The notes under the pieces were generated by a model, which was not told where the DNA came from, made no database searches, and saw only the letters and a list, made by a program, of their open reading frames with translations. This document shows positions 1 through 8,548 of a stretch of 64,000 bases of DNA, in pieces. Location of the stretch: NCBI RefSeq assembly GCF_001542405.1, contig NZ_LNCD01000105.1, positions 36,966-100,965 on the forward strand, written 5' to 3'. Position 1 is the stretch's first letter, and each line of letters begins with the position of its first letter. The translations under genes were made by a program, and so were the position numbers. Source of the DNA: Rhizobium altiplani. Lineage in GTDB: Bacteria > Pseudomonadota > Alphaproteobacteria > Rhizobiales > Rhizobiaceae.

Positions 1-57
1 CGACCTAATTAGGAAATGATCGTTTCCAAATCAAGCGAAACTTTTGCACGCAGCAAA

Positions 58-981
58 TCAGAGATCGAGAACCCAGGTTTGACCGTTTTCCTCGGGCCCG
101 AACATCCGGTGTCTCTCTTCGGAGACAAGGCGGAAGCCGGCCTTCAAATATATGCCGCGCGCGGCATGCAGGATGTCGTTCGTCCATAGCGATAACTGTC
201 GATACCGCTTTGCCCGGGCAAAGCGAATGCACTCGCCGACCAGCATCTTGCCGAGTCCGAGGCCGCGCGCCGCCTCGTCCACATAGAGCAGGCGAAGCTT
301 CGCAACGCCATCGCCACCATTGGTGACAAGGATCGAGCCGATGTTGATGCCTCCACGCTCGGCAATCCAGCAATACTCCTTCGACGGATCGAAATTCGCC
401 AGGAACTTGCCGGCGACCTCTGCAACGAGGCCCTCGAAGCGCATGTCCCAGCCGTATTCCTCGGCGTAAGCCTTGCCCTGGCTTTGGACGATCCAGCCGA
501 TGTCGCCGGGCCGGTGTGCGCGGATGATCAAGGGCGGGGGCGCGGCCTCGGGATCCAATAGCCCCCGAATAGCGGTCATCGCGGCCACGACGCTTTGCGG
601 TTCGCCGTCGACGAGGTTAGCGAAGCGCTCTGCTATTTGAGTGTTGGAGCGACGGCCAAGTTCCTCGAATTGAATGTGTCCCCTGGTGGTGACAGAGATG
701 ATTTGACTGCGAAGGTCGTCGGGATCGGCCGTTGTTTCGATCAGGCCATTGGAGCGGAAGCGTTTGAGAATTCTGCTGAGATAGGCGGGGTCGAGTTGCA
801 GGTCGCGTGCCAACGCGACCGCGGTGACGCCCTTGCGCGAGCCGATCTCGAAAAGGACGCGCGCGTCCGTCAGCGTGAAATCGGTGTCTAGGTAGGCCCG
901 GTTCAGGACCCCCAGGAAGTTTGTGTAAAAGCGATTGAAGTCGCGGGCAGCGTCGATCAAGCCAGAATCGGACATGGACAA
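58..981 (-). CDS. MarR-type regulator fused to GNAT acetyltransferase
   Basis: The 307-aa protein has an N-terminal MarR-like winged helix (about residues 1-145) and a C-terminal GNAT domain (about 150-307). The acetyl-CoA loop is visible as RGLGLG near residue 240. This two-domain architecture is known in rhizobia; the substrate of the acetyltransferase half cannot be read from sequence. An AGGAGG lies 8 bases before the ATG. It is 60 bp downstream of the racemase gene on the same strand, so the two could be co-transcribed. A perfect palindrome at 1023-1042 lies just upstream and may be its own operator. Confidence 0.88.
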   Translation of the reverse strand: MSMSDSGLIDAARDFNRFYTNFLGVLNRAYLDTDFTLTDARVLFEIGSRKGVTAVALARDLQLDPAYLSRILKRFRSNGLIETTADPDDLRSQIISVTTRGHIQFEELGRRSNTQIAERFANLVDGEPQSVVAAMTAIRGLLDPEAAPPPLIIRAHRPGDIGWIVQSQGKAYAEEYGWDMRFEGLVAEVAGKFLANFDPSKEYCWIAERGGINIGSILVTNGGDGVAKLRLLYVDEAARGLGLGKMLVGECIRFARAKRYRQLSLWTNDILHAARGIYLKAGFRLVSEERHRMFGPEENGQTWVLDL

Positions 982-1022
982 AACCTCCTGATAGGAGATT
1001 TTGTCCTGCTTTTATTTGACGT

Positions 1023-1042
1023 AGTCAACTAATTTGTTGACT
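1023..1042. promoter_or_regulatory. Palindrome, possible MarR operator
   Basis: AGTCAAC-N6-GTTGACT forms perfect 7-bp arms about 40 bp upstream of the MarR-GNAT start and touches the stop codon of the racemase gene. Its size and position fit a MarR-family autoregulatory site; binding is inferred. Confidence 0.4.
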
Positions 1043-1761
1043 TAGGCAGCGGCGATCACGCGGGCTTGTTCGTCGCCAAGTGCGAACTCGACAGCGGCTC
1101 GAGCATGGATCTCGGTTGTGTCGAAGCCGGGCAGGGGCAGATGTTTCGGGTCAAGGATGAGGCAGATTTCCGTGCAACCAAGAATGATGCTGTCCGCGCC
1201 CTTGGCGCGCTCGCGTTCGATCATCTGCATGAGCTTATCGCGTGAGCTATCGAGCACCTTGCCGGCGCAGAGCTCATTGAAGATGATATCATGGACGGAC
1301 GTGCGGTCGGCGGCCTCGGGAACCACGACGTTAACGCCCAGGCTCTTCATGCGGTTGGCATAGAAACCGTGTTCCATGGTGTATCGTGTGGCGAGCAGCA
1401 GCGGGCGCTTGCGCCCGGCTGCCTTCAGAGACTTCGCGGTCTCGTCGATGATGTGGATCAGCGGCACGGAGATGCGGGAGGCGACCTGATCGGCAATCAG
1501 ATGCATTGTGTTCGTGCAGATCAGCATGCAGCGGGCGCCGGCGATCTGCAGGTGCAGAGCCACGTCGCCGAGACGGCTTGCTGCAGAGTCCCAGTCACCC
1601 GCCTTTTGCATAGAGACGATCTCGTCGAAATTGACGGAATGCATCAGGAGGTCAGCCGAGGTGAGCCCGCCGCGGCGCTCGCGTACCATTTCATTGATCA
1701 GGCGATAGTAGACCGCCGAGCTTTCGAAGCTCATTCCGCCAATTAGTCCGATTGTCTGCAT
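1042..1761 (-). CDS. Aspartate/glutamate racemase family protein
   Basis: This 239-aa protein belongs to the PLP-independent Asp/Glu racemase superfamily (YgeA-like). It starts with the family motif GLIGGMSFESSAVYY. Both catalytic cysteines are present, in CTNTMH (near residue 82) and LGCTEI (near residue 196). Such enzymes interconvert D- and L-amino acids in the cytoplasm; the real substrate is unknown. It is divergent from an Lrp/AsnC gene, and palindromes in the shared 160-bp spacer suggest control by that regulator. Confidence 0.85.
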   Translation of the reverse strand: MQTIGLIGGMSFESSAVYYRLINEMVRERRGGLTSADLLMHSVNFDEIVSMQKAGDWDSAASRLGDVALHLQIAGARCMLICTNTMHLIADQVASRISVPLIHIIDETAKSLKAAGRKRPLLLATRYTMEHGFYANRMKSLGVNVVVPEAADRTSVHDIIFNELCAGKVLDSSRDKLMQMIERERAKGADSIILGCTEICLILDPKHLPLPGFDTTEIHARAAVEFALGDEQARVIAAA

Positions 1762-1818
1762 TTTTGTTATGCTCCCGTCTGGAATTTCGTAGTGGCGAGA
1801 TCATGCATCGAACCTCGC

Positions 1819-1894
1819 GCAAATGGTTTGCTTTCTTTGTCTCAAACTCTTCATTGGCGCGGCATTTTTGCGTATAATCTCCAAATTACGCAAA
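1819..1894. promoter_or_regulatory. Divergent control region with two palindromes (Lrp sites?)
   Basis: The spacer between the divergent racemase and Lrp genes holds GCAAA-TGG-TTTGC (1819-1831) and TTTGCGTA-N12-TACGCAAA (1867-1894, perfect 8-bp arms). Both share the TTTGC/GCAAA element. Lrp-family proteins often bind several AT-rich palindromes in their own promoter, so regulation of both genes is a reasonable inference. Confidence 0.45.
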
Positions 1895-1921
1895 CTGCAG
1901 CCGTGAAATTTCCGAAGCACC

Positions 1922-2386
1922 ATGCTTGATGACCGCGATCGACGAATCCTAGAATATTTGCAGACCGATGCGGGCATTTCGGTGACGGAGCTTGCTGAAA
2001 GGGTCGCACTATCGGTCTCTGCCTGTTCTCGCCGCATCCAACGGCTGGAGGAGAGCGGCCATATCGCGCGGCGGATTGTGGTGCTTGACCGTGAGAAAAT
2101 GGGCGTGCCGACGACGGTATTTGCGCTGATCAAGACGGCACACCATGCCGACGAGTGGATCGAGGCGTTTCGCCGGGCGATCAGCAGCATACCGGAGATC
2201 GTCGAGGCGCATCGGCTTACCGGCAACCACGACTATATTCTGAAGATCGTGCTCCCACGCGTCGAGCACTACGACGTGATCTATAAGCAGATCGTCCGCA
2301 AGATCGAACTCTTCGATGTGTCCGCGTCCATATCGATGGAATTGCTGAAAAGCGGGACATCGATCCCTGTTGCCTATGCAGACTGA
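1922..2386 (+). CDS. Lrp/AsnC family transcriptional regulator
   Basis: The 154-aa protein has the usual family length: an N-terminal AsnC-type HTH (residues 1-60, with DRRILEYLQ and SVSACSRRIQRLE) followed by a RAM ligand-binding domain (about 70-150, containing RLTGNHDYILKIV). These regulators sense amino acids and usually control a neighbouring catabolic or transport gene. The divergent Asp/Glu racemase is the obvious candidate target. Confidence 0.9.
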   Translation: MLDDRDRRILEYLQTDAGISVTELAERVALSVSACSRRIQRLEESGHIARRIVVLDREKMGVPTTVFALIKTAHHADEWIEAFRRAISSIPEIVEAHRLTGNHDYILKIVLPRVEHYDVIYKQIVRKIELFDVSASISMELLKSGTSIPVAYAD

Positions 2387-2515
2387 GTGACCCCGACACC
2401 AAATTGAGCATTCGTGACCACCGCCTAGAGCAGGCGAGCTATGCCCAAACAGTGATTGAAAGCCGCGCGCGACCAACGACATTGGCTATAGCGAAGTGGC
2501 ACGGAAAGGCAGCTC

Positions 2516-3787
2516 ATGAGCGAACACCATGTTGTGGTTGTCGGCGGCGGCTTCGGCGGCCTGCAGTTGGTCAACGATCTAAAGGGTGCGGGCATCCGGA
2601 TCACGTTGATTGACCGGCGCAATCATCATCTCTTCCAACCGCTCCTTTACCAGGTGGCGACGACAATCCTTTCCACCTCTGAGATCGCCTGGCCCATTCG
2701 CCATCTCTATAGCGACCGCCAAGACGTGACGACGTTGCTGGGCGAAGTCGTCGGTGTCGATACTGACGTAAAGGAAGTTTCTTTACGCAACGGCACTACG
2801 TTGCGTTATGACACGCTCGTCCTCGCCACGGGGGCAACGCACGCCTATTTCGGGCGAGACGACTGGGAGGCGGTGGCCCCCGGTCTGAAGACGCTGGAGG
2901 ATGCAACGACGATCCGCCGGCGCATGTTGCTCGCATTCGAGCGGGCGGAGACCGAGACCAATCCTGCCGTGCGCGACGCATTGTTGACCTTCACTATCGT
3001 CGGCGCCGGGCCGACGGGGGTCGAGCTTGCCGGGATCATCGCCGAGCTTGCACGCAAGACCCTGCCGCGCGAATTCCGCAATATCGATACGCGCAAGACA
3101 CGGGTCGTGCTGGTCGAGGCGGGGCCGCGCGTGCTTCCGACCTTTGCCGAGGAGCTTTCCGACTATGCCAGCAAAGCCCTCCAGGAACTCGGCGTCGAGC
3201 TGCATATCGGCGAGCGTGTCCTGGAGTGCACGGCAGACGGTGTCGAGACGAGCGAGGAGTTCATTCCGAGCCGCACGATCGTCTGGGCTGCAGGCGTACA
3301 GGCATCGCCCGCAGCCAAGTGGCTCGATGTTCCGGCCGATCGAGCAGGGCGAGTCGTCGTCGAGAAAGATTTGACGGCACCGGAGCATCCGGATGTCTTT
3401 GTTGTCGGGGACACGGCTTCCGTCATTCGGGAAAGTGGCGCTCCCGTCCCGGGGATCGCGCCTGCGGCCAAACAACAAGGCGCTTATGTCGCAAAGGTCA
3501 TCCGCGCGCGTCTTGCGGGAAACCCTGCGCCCGCACCGTTCCGCTATCGCCATCAGGGCAGTCTTGCGACGATCGGTCGAAGCGCGGCCATCATCGATTT
3601 CGGTCGGATCAAGCTGAAAGGCTGGATCGCCTGGTGGATATGGGGCATCGCCCACATCTACTTCCTGATCGGGACGCGTTCGCGTTTTGCCGTGGCTTGG
3701 AGTTGGCTCTGGATTTACCTGAGCGGCCAGCACAGCGCGCGGTTGATCACCCAGAAGGAAACGATGCGCGACGATAGCAGCGCATAG
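2516..3787 (+). CDS. ndh: Type II NADH dehydrogenase (NDH-2 like)
   Basis: The 423-aa flavoprotein has two Rossmann motifs: GGGFGG at the N terminus for FAD and VGAGPTGVELAG near residue 163 for NADH. DRRNHHLFQPLLYQVA is typical of NDH-2. The C terminus carries an aromatic/hydrophobic stretch (WIAWWIWGIAHIYFLIG) that probably anchors it to the inner membrane. NDH-2 passes electrons from NADH to quinone without pumping protons. It is monocistronic and ends at a strong hairpin shared with the convergent alcohol dehydrogenase gene. Confidence 0.9.
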   Translation: MSEHHVVVVGGGFGGLQLVNDLKGAGIRITLIDRRNHHLFQPLLYQVATTILSTSEIAWPIRHLYSDRQDVTTLLGEVVGVDTDVKEVSLRNGTTLRYDTLVLATGATHAYFGRDDWEAVAPGLKTLEDATTIRRRMLLAFERAETETNPAVRDALLTFTIVGAGPTGVELAGIIAELARKTLPREFRNIDTRKTRVVLVEAGPRVLPTFAEELSDYASKALQELGVELHIGERVLECTADGVETSEEFIPSRTIVWAAGVQASPAAKWLDVPADRAGRVVVEKDLTAPEHPDVFVVGDTASVIRESGAPVPGIAPAAKQQGAYVAKVIRARLAGNPAPAPFRYRHQGSLATIGRSAAIIDFGRIKLKGWIAWWIWGIAHIYFLIGTRSRFAVAWSWLWIYLSGQHSARLITQKETMRDDSSA

Positions 3788-3816
3788 AAAGGGCGGCGGC
3801 TCAAGGCCGCCCTTTC
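3787..3816. terminator. Bidirectional hairpin between convergent genes
   Basis: GAAAGGGCGGC and GCCGCCCTTTC form an 11-bp perfect stem with an 8-base loop between ndh (+) and the alcohol dehydrogenase gene (-). Confidence 0.65.
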
Positions 3817-3822
3817 CCATTA

Positions 3823-4869
3823 TCAAGCTGCCAGCGAGGCGATGTCGATGACGAAGCGGTAACGAACGTCGCTCTTCAGAACGCGTTCATAGGCCTCGTT
3901 GACCTGCTGGATGTTGATCGTCTCGATCTCGGAGACGATGTTGTGCTTGCCGCAGAAGTCCAGCATTTCCTGGGTTTCCTTGATTGAGCCGATCATCGAG
4001 CCGGAAATGCTCTTGCGGCCCGGGACCAGCGAAAATGCATGAACCGGGATCGCGTTTTCCGGGATGCCGACGACCACAAATGCTCCGTCCACCTTCAGAA
4101 GGCCAAGATAAGCGTTCCAATCGATCTCGGCGCTGACCGTGCAGATGATCAGGTCAAATGTACCGGCAAGCTTCTTGAACGTCTCCTCGTCGCTGGTCGC
4201 ATAGTATTCCTTGGCACCGAGCTTGAGGCCGTCTTCCTTCTTGGAAAGGCTCTGCGAGAGGACGGTGATGTCAGCACCCATGGCCGCGCCGAGCTTGACG
4301 CCCATGTGACCGAGGCCGCCCATGCCGACGATTGCGACCTTCTTGCCTGGTCCGGCATTCCAGTGACGCAGCGGCGAGTAGAGCGTGATGCCGGCGCAGA
4401 GCAGCGGGGCCGAGGCGTCGAGCGGAAGGTTGTCCGGAATGGACATGACGTAACCTTCCTTGACGACGATCGAGTCGGAGTAACCGCCTTGAGTGCGCGT
4501 CTTGCCATCGGCTTCGAAGTCGTTGTAGGTGCCGACCAGGCCGGGCATATATTGTTCGCGGTCGAGGTCGCGGGCTGCACAGCCGACGCAGCTGTCGACG
4601 AAGCAGCCAACGCCGACACGGTCGCCGGCCTTGAATCTGGTGACGGCCGAGCCGACGGCCGAGACGATGCCGGCGATCTCGTGGCCCGGCACGATCGGAT
4701 AGACCGCATTCTTCCATTCGTTGCGGACGGTGTGGATGTCCGAATGGCAGATGCCGGCGAACTTGATGTCGATCACGACGTCATCGGCATTGGGTTCGCG
4801 GCGCTCGAAGGTGAAGGGCGTAAGCGGCTTGGACGCGTCGGTGGCAGCATAGCCTTTTGCAATGGCCAT
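3823..4869 (-). CDS. NAD(P)-dependent alcohol dehydrogenase, zinc MDR family (YahK-like)
   Basis: The 348-aa medium-chain dehydrogenase has the catalytic-zinc motifs GICHSDIH and PGHEIAG, the cofactor loop GMGGLGHMG, and a C terminus ending in YRFVID as in E. coli YahK. It likely reduces aldehydes with NADPH. The structural-zinc loop is unusual: of the four expected cysteines only the first two remain (SCVGC); the third and fourth positions are Arg and Met. It may therefore lack the second zinc. It is divergent from an AraC_N regulator, a pairing that recalls E. coli yqhC-yqhD. Confidence 0.88.
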   Translation of the reverse strand: MAIAKGYAATDASKPLTPFTFERREPNADDVVIDIKFAGICHSDIHTVRNEWKNAVYPIVPGHEIAGIVSAVGSAVTRFKAGDRVGVGCFVDSCVGCAARDLDREQYMPGLVGTYNDFEADGKTRTQGGYSDSIVVKEGYVMSIPDNLPLDASAPLLCAGITLYSPLRHWNAGPGKKVAIVGMGGLGHMGVKLGAAMGADITVLSQSLSKKEDGLKLGAKEYYATSDEETFKKLAGTFDLIICTVSAEIDWNAYLGLLKVDGAFVVVGIPENAIPVHAFSLVPGRKSISGSMIGSIKETQEMLDFCGKHNIVSEIETINIQQVNEAYERVLKSDVRYRFVIDIASLAA

Positions 4870-5058
4870 CTAAGACTTCCTTTCGGGTTGCTGAGGTGAT
4901 GGCAGACCATGCACCGGATCGATGTCGATGCGTTAGAGCGATACTCCGAGCTTCTTGCACGATCCTGCAAAAGTGACAGGCGGGCCTATTTTCGCGGGAG
5001 CAAAGCTGTCCTACATAGTGCGCATCTCTCCGAGGCGATACATAAAGGGTTCGCTCGT

Positions 5059-5964
5059 ATGACTCTGCCGTTCAATCCCTATCAGGAAATCGTCTCCATT
5101 GCCGCGCGCCATCTCGGCGACGACGGGGAGTGCAGGACCGCGATCGAAAGCGTGGGGATAAGTCGGCGCACTTCACCAAGCGCCCCCTGCCACGGCAGCT
5201 ACCGCCCTTGCATCGCCCTTGTTATCCAAGGCGCCAAGAGCCTGCGCCTCGGCACCGACGTCATCAATTACGGGCCTGGCGACTACCTGCTGACATCGCT
5301 CGACCTGCCGGTGACATGGCGAGTGGTGGAGGCAAGCCCCGAGGTTCCGCATTTCTGCCTGACGCTCGCCATCAACAGCGAGAAGGTTCTCGATCTCTTG
5401 AGCCGCGCCGAAATTCCGCGGCCAACCGCGCCCGTTGGAGGACGCGGGATCGTCGTGAATGTCGCGACGCCCGAGCTCTTGGACGCGGCAGTGCGACTGC
5501 TACGTTTGCTCGATAGTCCAAAGGACATCGCGGCGATGGCGCCGCTGATAGAGCAGGAGATTCTATATCGGGTTCTTACCGGCCCGGACGGTGGCCGGCT
5601 GATCAATATTGCGGTCGCCGACAGTCACGGCAACCGCATTGCACGCGCCATCGCATGGTTGCGGCAAAACTTTGCCCAGCCGCTGCGCATCGAGGATCTC
5701 GCGGAGCAGGTCAACATGAGCGTGTCGTCCTTCCATCACCATTTCAAGTCGATCACCGCGATCACGCCGGTGCAATACCAGAAGCAGTTGCGATTGCATG
5801 AGGCGCGGCGTCTAATGCTGATCGAGCGGCTGGATGCCGGGACGGCAGGGCATCGCGTCGGCTATCAGAGCCCGTCGCAGTTCAGCCGCGAATACAGCCG
5901 TGTCTACGGCATGTCCCCGGTGAGAGACGTCGAGGCGGCACGCGAGCCTTCTGACGACGCCTGA
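5059..5964 (+). CDS. AraC family regulator with AraC_N domain
   Basis: Starting at ATG 5059 (MTLPFNPYQE) gives 301 aa, the usual family length; an earlier in-frame ATG at 4909 would add an unrelated 50-residue tail. An AraC_N ligand domain (about residues 10-170) precedes two HTH units (about 190-295, with LRIEDLAEQVNMSVSSFHHHF and a second helix ending QFSREYSRVYGMSP). It is divergent from the alcohol dehydrogenase gene and is probably its regulator, by analogy with YqhC, which senses aldehydes. Confidence 0.88.
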   Translation: MTLPFNPYQEIVSIAARHLGDDGECRTAIESVGISRRTSPSAPCHGSYRPCIALVIQGAKSLRLGTDVINYGPGDYLLTSLDLPVTWRVVEASPEVPHFCLTLAINSEKVLDLLSRAEIPRPTAPVGGRGIVVNVATPELLDAAVRLLRLLDSPKDIAAMAPLIEQEILYRVLTGPDGGRLINIAVADSHGNRIARAIAWLRQNFAQPLRIEDLAEQVNMSVSSFHHHFKSITAITPVQYQKQLRLHEARRLMLIERLDAGTAGHRVGYQSPSQFSREYSRVYGMSPVRDVEAAREPSDDA

Positions 5965-6075
5965 GTAGTGCGCTGTAGGCAGCGACGGTCGCGCCTATAG
6001 CGCACAAGGACGCTGAAATTTTCGTGCCATGCCGCTTGACGCGCACAGTGGTTTGCAGCATAAAGCCTGCGAACC

Positions 6076-6089
6076 GTACCGTACGGTAC
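6076..6089. promoter_or_regulatory. Perfect 14-bp palindrome, possible TetR operator
   Basis: GTACCGTACGGTAC is perfectly self-complementary and lies 17 bp upstream of the GTG start of the TetR gene. Size, symmetry and position fit an autoregulatory TetR operator; no binding data. Confidence 0.55.
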
Positions 6090-6105
6090 TATTGGGAGTG
6101 AGGCC

Positions 6106-6756
6106 GTGTCCGTCGATAATTTGGAGCCCAGCGAGTTTTCGCCGCGCCAAAACGCCGTCCTGGAGCAGGCATTGCAGCTGCTCGTCGATGGCGGCGAGAA
6201 GGCGCTGACGACATCGGGCGTTGCGCGCGCGGCGAACTGCTCCAAGGAAAGCCTGTACAAGTGGTTTGGCGACCGCGACGGCCTGCTGTCCGCGATGATC
6301 GCCTATCAGGCGAGCAAGGTGCGCACCTTCGAGCGCAATGGCGAGCGGCTGACGTCGGCGAGCCTCCACGACCACCTCGTCATCTTCTCAAAGGATTTGC
6401 TTGAAGTTCTCGCCGGCGATGTCTCGCTGGCGCTCAACCGTCTCGCCATCGGCCAGTCGCATCGCGACGGCTCCAAGCTCGGCAAGCTGCTTCTGGAGCG
6501 GGGTCGCCGTCAGATCGATCGCCGCGCCATGGGGCTGATCGATTCCGGCAAGCGCGCTGGGCTGCTGCGCTTCCATGATGCCGACGAGGCATATCACACG
6601 CTTTATGGCCTGATCGTTTCCGATCTGCATGTTCGCATGCTGCTCGGCGAGCCGGGTCTCAAGGATACCGCGCGTCAGGCGGAGAGGGCGGTTTCCGCCT
6701 TCCTGCGCCTCTATGGCACGGAAAAGGTTTTGGCGGAGATGCCGCTCGTCGGCTGA
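6106..6756 (+). CDS. TetR/AcrR family transcriptional regulator
   Basis: The 216-aa protein has a TetR HTH at residues 20-65 (LTTSGVARAANCSKESLYKWFGDRDGL). It starts with GTG just after a perfect palindrome. It is encoded 45 bp upstream of ilvC on the same strand; I recall the same arrangement in Sinorhizobium meliloti. Whether it controls ilvC or only itself is not visible. Confidence 0.88.
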   Translation: MSVDNLEPSEFSPRQNAVLEQALQLLVDGGEKALTTSGVARAANCSKESLYKWFGDRDGLLSAMIAYQASKVRTFERNGERLTSASLHDHLVIFSKDLLEVLAGDVSLALNRLAIGQSHRDGSKLGKLLLERGRRQIDRRAMGLIDSGKRAGLLRFHDADEAYHTLYGLIVSDLHVRMLLGEPGLKDTARQAERAVSAFLRLYGTEKVLAEMPLVG

Positions 6757-6801
6757 TCCCCTCTTACAAGTCACAGGACAAGCAAAGGGAAGGAAATTCA
6801 A

Positions 6802-7821
6802 ATGCGCGTCTATTACGATCGTGATGCAGATCTCAACCTCATCAAGTCGAAGAACGTCGTCATCGTCGGCTACGGCTCCCAGGGCCGTGCGCACGCGCTG
6901 AACCTCAAGGACAGCGGCCATGCCAACGTGGCGATCGCTCTCAAGGCTGGCTCGGCAACCATCAAGAAGGCAGAAGCCGACGGCTTCAAGGTCATGACCG
7001 TTGCCGACGCTGCCAAGTGGGGCGACCTGATCATGATGGCAACGCCTGACGAGCTGCAGGCCGACATCTACAAGGGCGAAATCGCCGGCAACATCCGTGA
7101 CGGCGCTGCAATCGCCTTCGCACACGGCCTCAACGTTCACTTCGGCCTGATCGAGCCGAAGGCGTCGCTCGACGTCGTCATGATCGCGCCGAAGGGCCCG
7201 GGCCATACGGTTCGCGGCGAATACCAGAAGGGCGGCGGCGTTCCCTGCCTCGTTGCCGTTCACCAGAACGCTTCCGGCAACGCTCTCGAACTCGCTCTCT
7301 CCTACGCTTGCGGCGTTGGCGGCGGTCGTTCGGGCATCATCGAAACCAACTTCCGCGAAGAGTGCGAAACCGACCTCTTCGGCGAACAGGTCGTTCTCTG
7401 CGGCGGTCTCGTCGAACTGATCCGTGCTGGTTTCGAAACGCTGGTCGAAGCCGGCTATGCGCCTGAAATGGCCTACTTCGAGTGCCTGCACGAAGTGAAG
7501 CTGATCGTCGACCTGATCTATGAAGGCGGTATCGCCAACATGAACTACTCGATCTCGAACACGGCCGAGTGGGGCGAATACGTCACCGGCCCGCGCATCA
7601 TCACGGCTGAAACCAAGGCTGAAATGAAGCGCGTCCTGCACGACATCCAGACCGGCAAGTTCACGTCCGACTGGATGCAGGAGTACAAGGCAGGGGGTTC
7701 GCGCTTCAAGGGCATCCGCCGCATGAACGACAGCCACCAGATCGAAGAAGTCGGCGCGAAGCTGCGCGGCATGATGCCTTGGATCGGCAAGAACAAGCTG
7801 GTCGACAAGTCCGTCAACTAA
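6802..7821 (+). CDS. ilvC: Ketol-acid reductoisomerase (NADP+)
   Basis: At 339 aa this has the class I (short) KARI length. It has the NADPH loop GYGSQGRAHALNLKDSG, the substrate and metal-binding stretch with APKGPGHTVR, and the E-rich metal site ETDLFGEQ. It catalyses the second common step of valine and isoleucine synthesis, converting acetolactate or acetohydroxybutyrate. The RBS GGAAGGAAA precedes the ATG. Codon use is strongly biased toward C-ending codons, as expected for a highly expressed housekeeping gene. It ends at a strong bidirectional terminator. Confidence 0.97.
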   Translation: MRVYYDRDADLNLIKSKNVVIVGYGSQGRAHALNLKDSGHANVAIALKAGSATIKKAEADGFKVMTVADAAKWGDLIMMATPDELQADIYKGEIAGNIRDGAAIAFAHGLNVHFGLIEPKASLDVVMIAPKGPGHTVRGEYQKGGGVPCLVAVHQNASGNALELALSYACGVGGGRSGIIETNFREECETDLFGEQVVLCGGLVELIRAGFETLVEAGYAPEMAYFECLHEVKLIVDLIYEGGIANMNYSISNTAEWGEYVTGPRIITAETKAEMKRVLHDIQTGKFTSDWMQEYKAGGSRFKGIRRMNDSHQIEEVGAKLRGMMPWIGKNKLVDKSVN

Positions 7822-7847
7822 GCGGTTTCACAGTGCTGAGTCAGCAG

Positions 7848-7877
7848 GGCCGGGGCGAAAGCTCCGGCCTTATTTTT
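7848..7877. terminator. Rho-independent terminator of ilvC
   Basis: GGCCGGGGC-GAAA-GCTCCGGCC forms a 9-bp stem with a GNRA-type tetraloop, followed by TTATTTTT. It overlaps the stop codon of the convergent methyltransferase gene. Confidence 0.8.
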
Positions 7878-8457
7878 GCGTCCGTACCGCAAGCCAGCGG
7901 GTCGGCTTTCCGTCGTAGCCGGTCCCATCGCCTTCGCTGATCACAATGTTGTGCCAGCCGCCATTGCTCAGCATTTCCGAAAGCAGTTCCGCCGACGGAT
8001 AGTTGTAGTAGCGACCGAAGCCGTCGTGCCCCTCGGCCTCGCCCGCCTTGAAGGTGGCGTGAAAGACGCCGCCGGACCGCAGCGCCGTGCGGATCCGTTC
8101 CAGCACATCAGGGAGGTCTGCCCGGGGGACATGCAGCAGGCTGGCCTCGGCCCAGACGCCGTCGAAGGCTTCCTCTTCGTCCAGATCCTCGAAGCGCAAC
8201 ACCGCGACGGGACGCTCAAGAAAGGTTTCGGCCTGCTCCGCGATCGCCGGCGATCCGTCCGTTGGCGTGACATCGAAGCCCTTTGACAGCATGTAGGCGC
8301 TGTCCTGTCCGCCGCCGCATCCCAGATCGAGGATGGCTGCACCTGGCGGCAGCATCAACAGAAAAGCGTCTAGGCGTCGAACCGGCAGCGTGCGTTGCCG
8401 CGAAGCATAGGTGGCCGCGTTGTCGTCATAGAATGAAGATGTACTCTCGTCTGCCAT
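7870..8457 (-). CDS. Class I SAM-dependent methyltransferase
   Basis: The 195-aa protein has the Rossmann motif I ILDLGCGGGQDS near residue 40, the acidic residue after strand 2 in TPTDGSP, and motif IV VWAEASLLHVP. The fold is clear; the substrate is not. It resembles small tellurite-resistance/ubiquinone-type methyltransferases, a loose similarity only. Convergent with ilvC. Confidence 0.82.
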   Translation of the reverse strand: MADESTSSFYDDNAATYASRQRTLPVRRLDAFLLMLPPGAAILDLGCGGGQDSAYMLSKGFDVTPTDGSPAIAEQAETFLERPVAVLRFEDLDEEEAFDGVWAEASLLHVPRADLPDVLERIRTALRSGGVFHATFKAGEAEGHDGFGRYYNYPSAELLSEMLSNGGWHNIVISEGDGTGYDGKPTRWLAVRTQK

Positions 8458-8548
8458 GATCGTTCGCCCAATGACCCAAGGCCGGAGTTACACGCATAAG
8501 GTCGCCGCCTTTGAGGCGGCGCTCATTCCGTCGATATAAAAGAGCGAG

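Noticed and set aside
4909..5058. 50-residue N-terminal extension of the AraC regulator
   Set aside because: The family begins at MTLPFNPYQE (5059); the extension has no similarity and lies in the divergent promoter region.
6388..7737. Long minus-strand frame opposite ilvC
   Set aside because: A mirror of the strongly codon-biased ilvC gene; composition is a shadow artefact.
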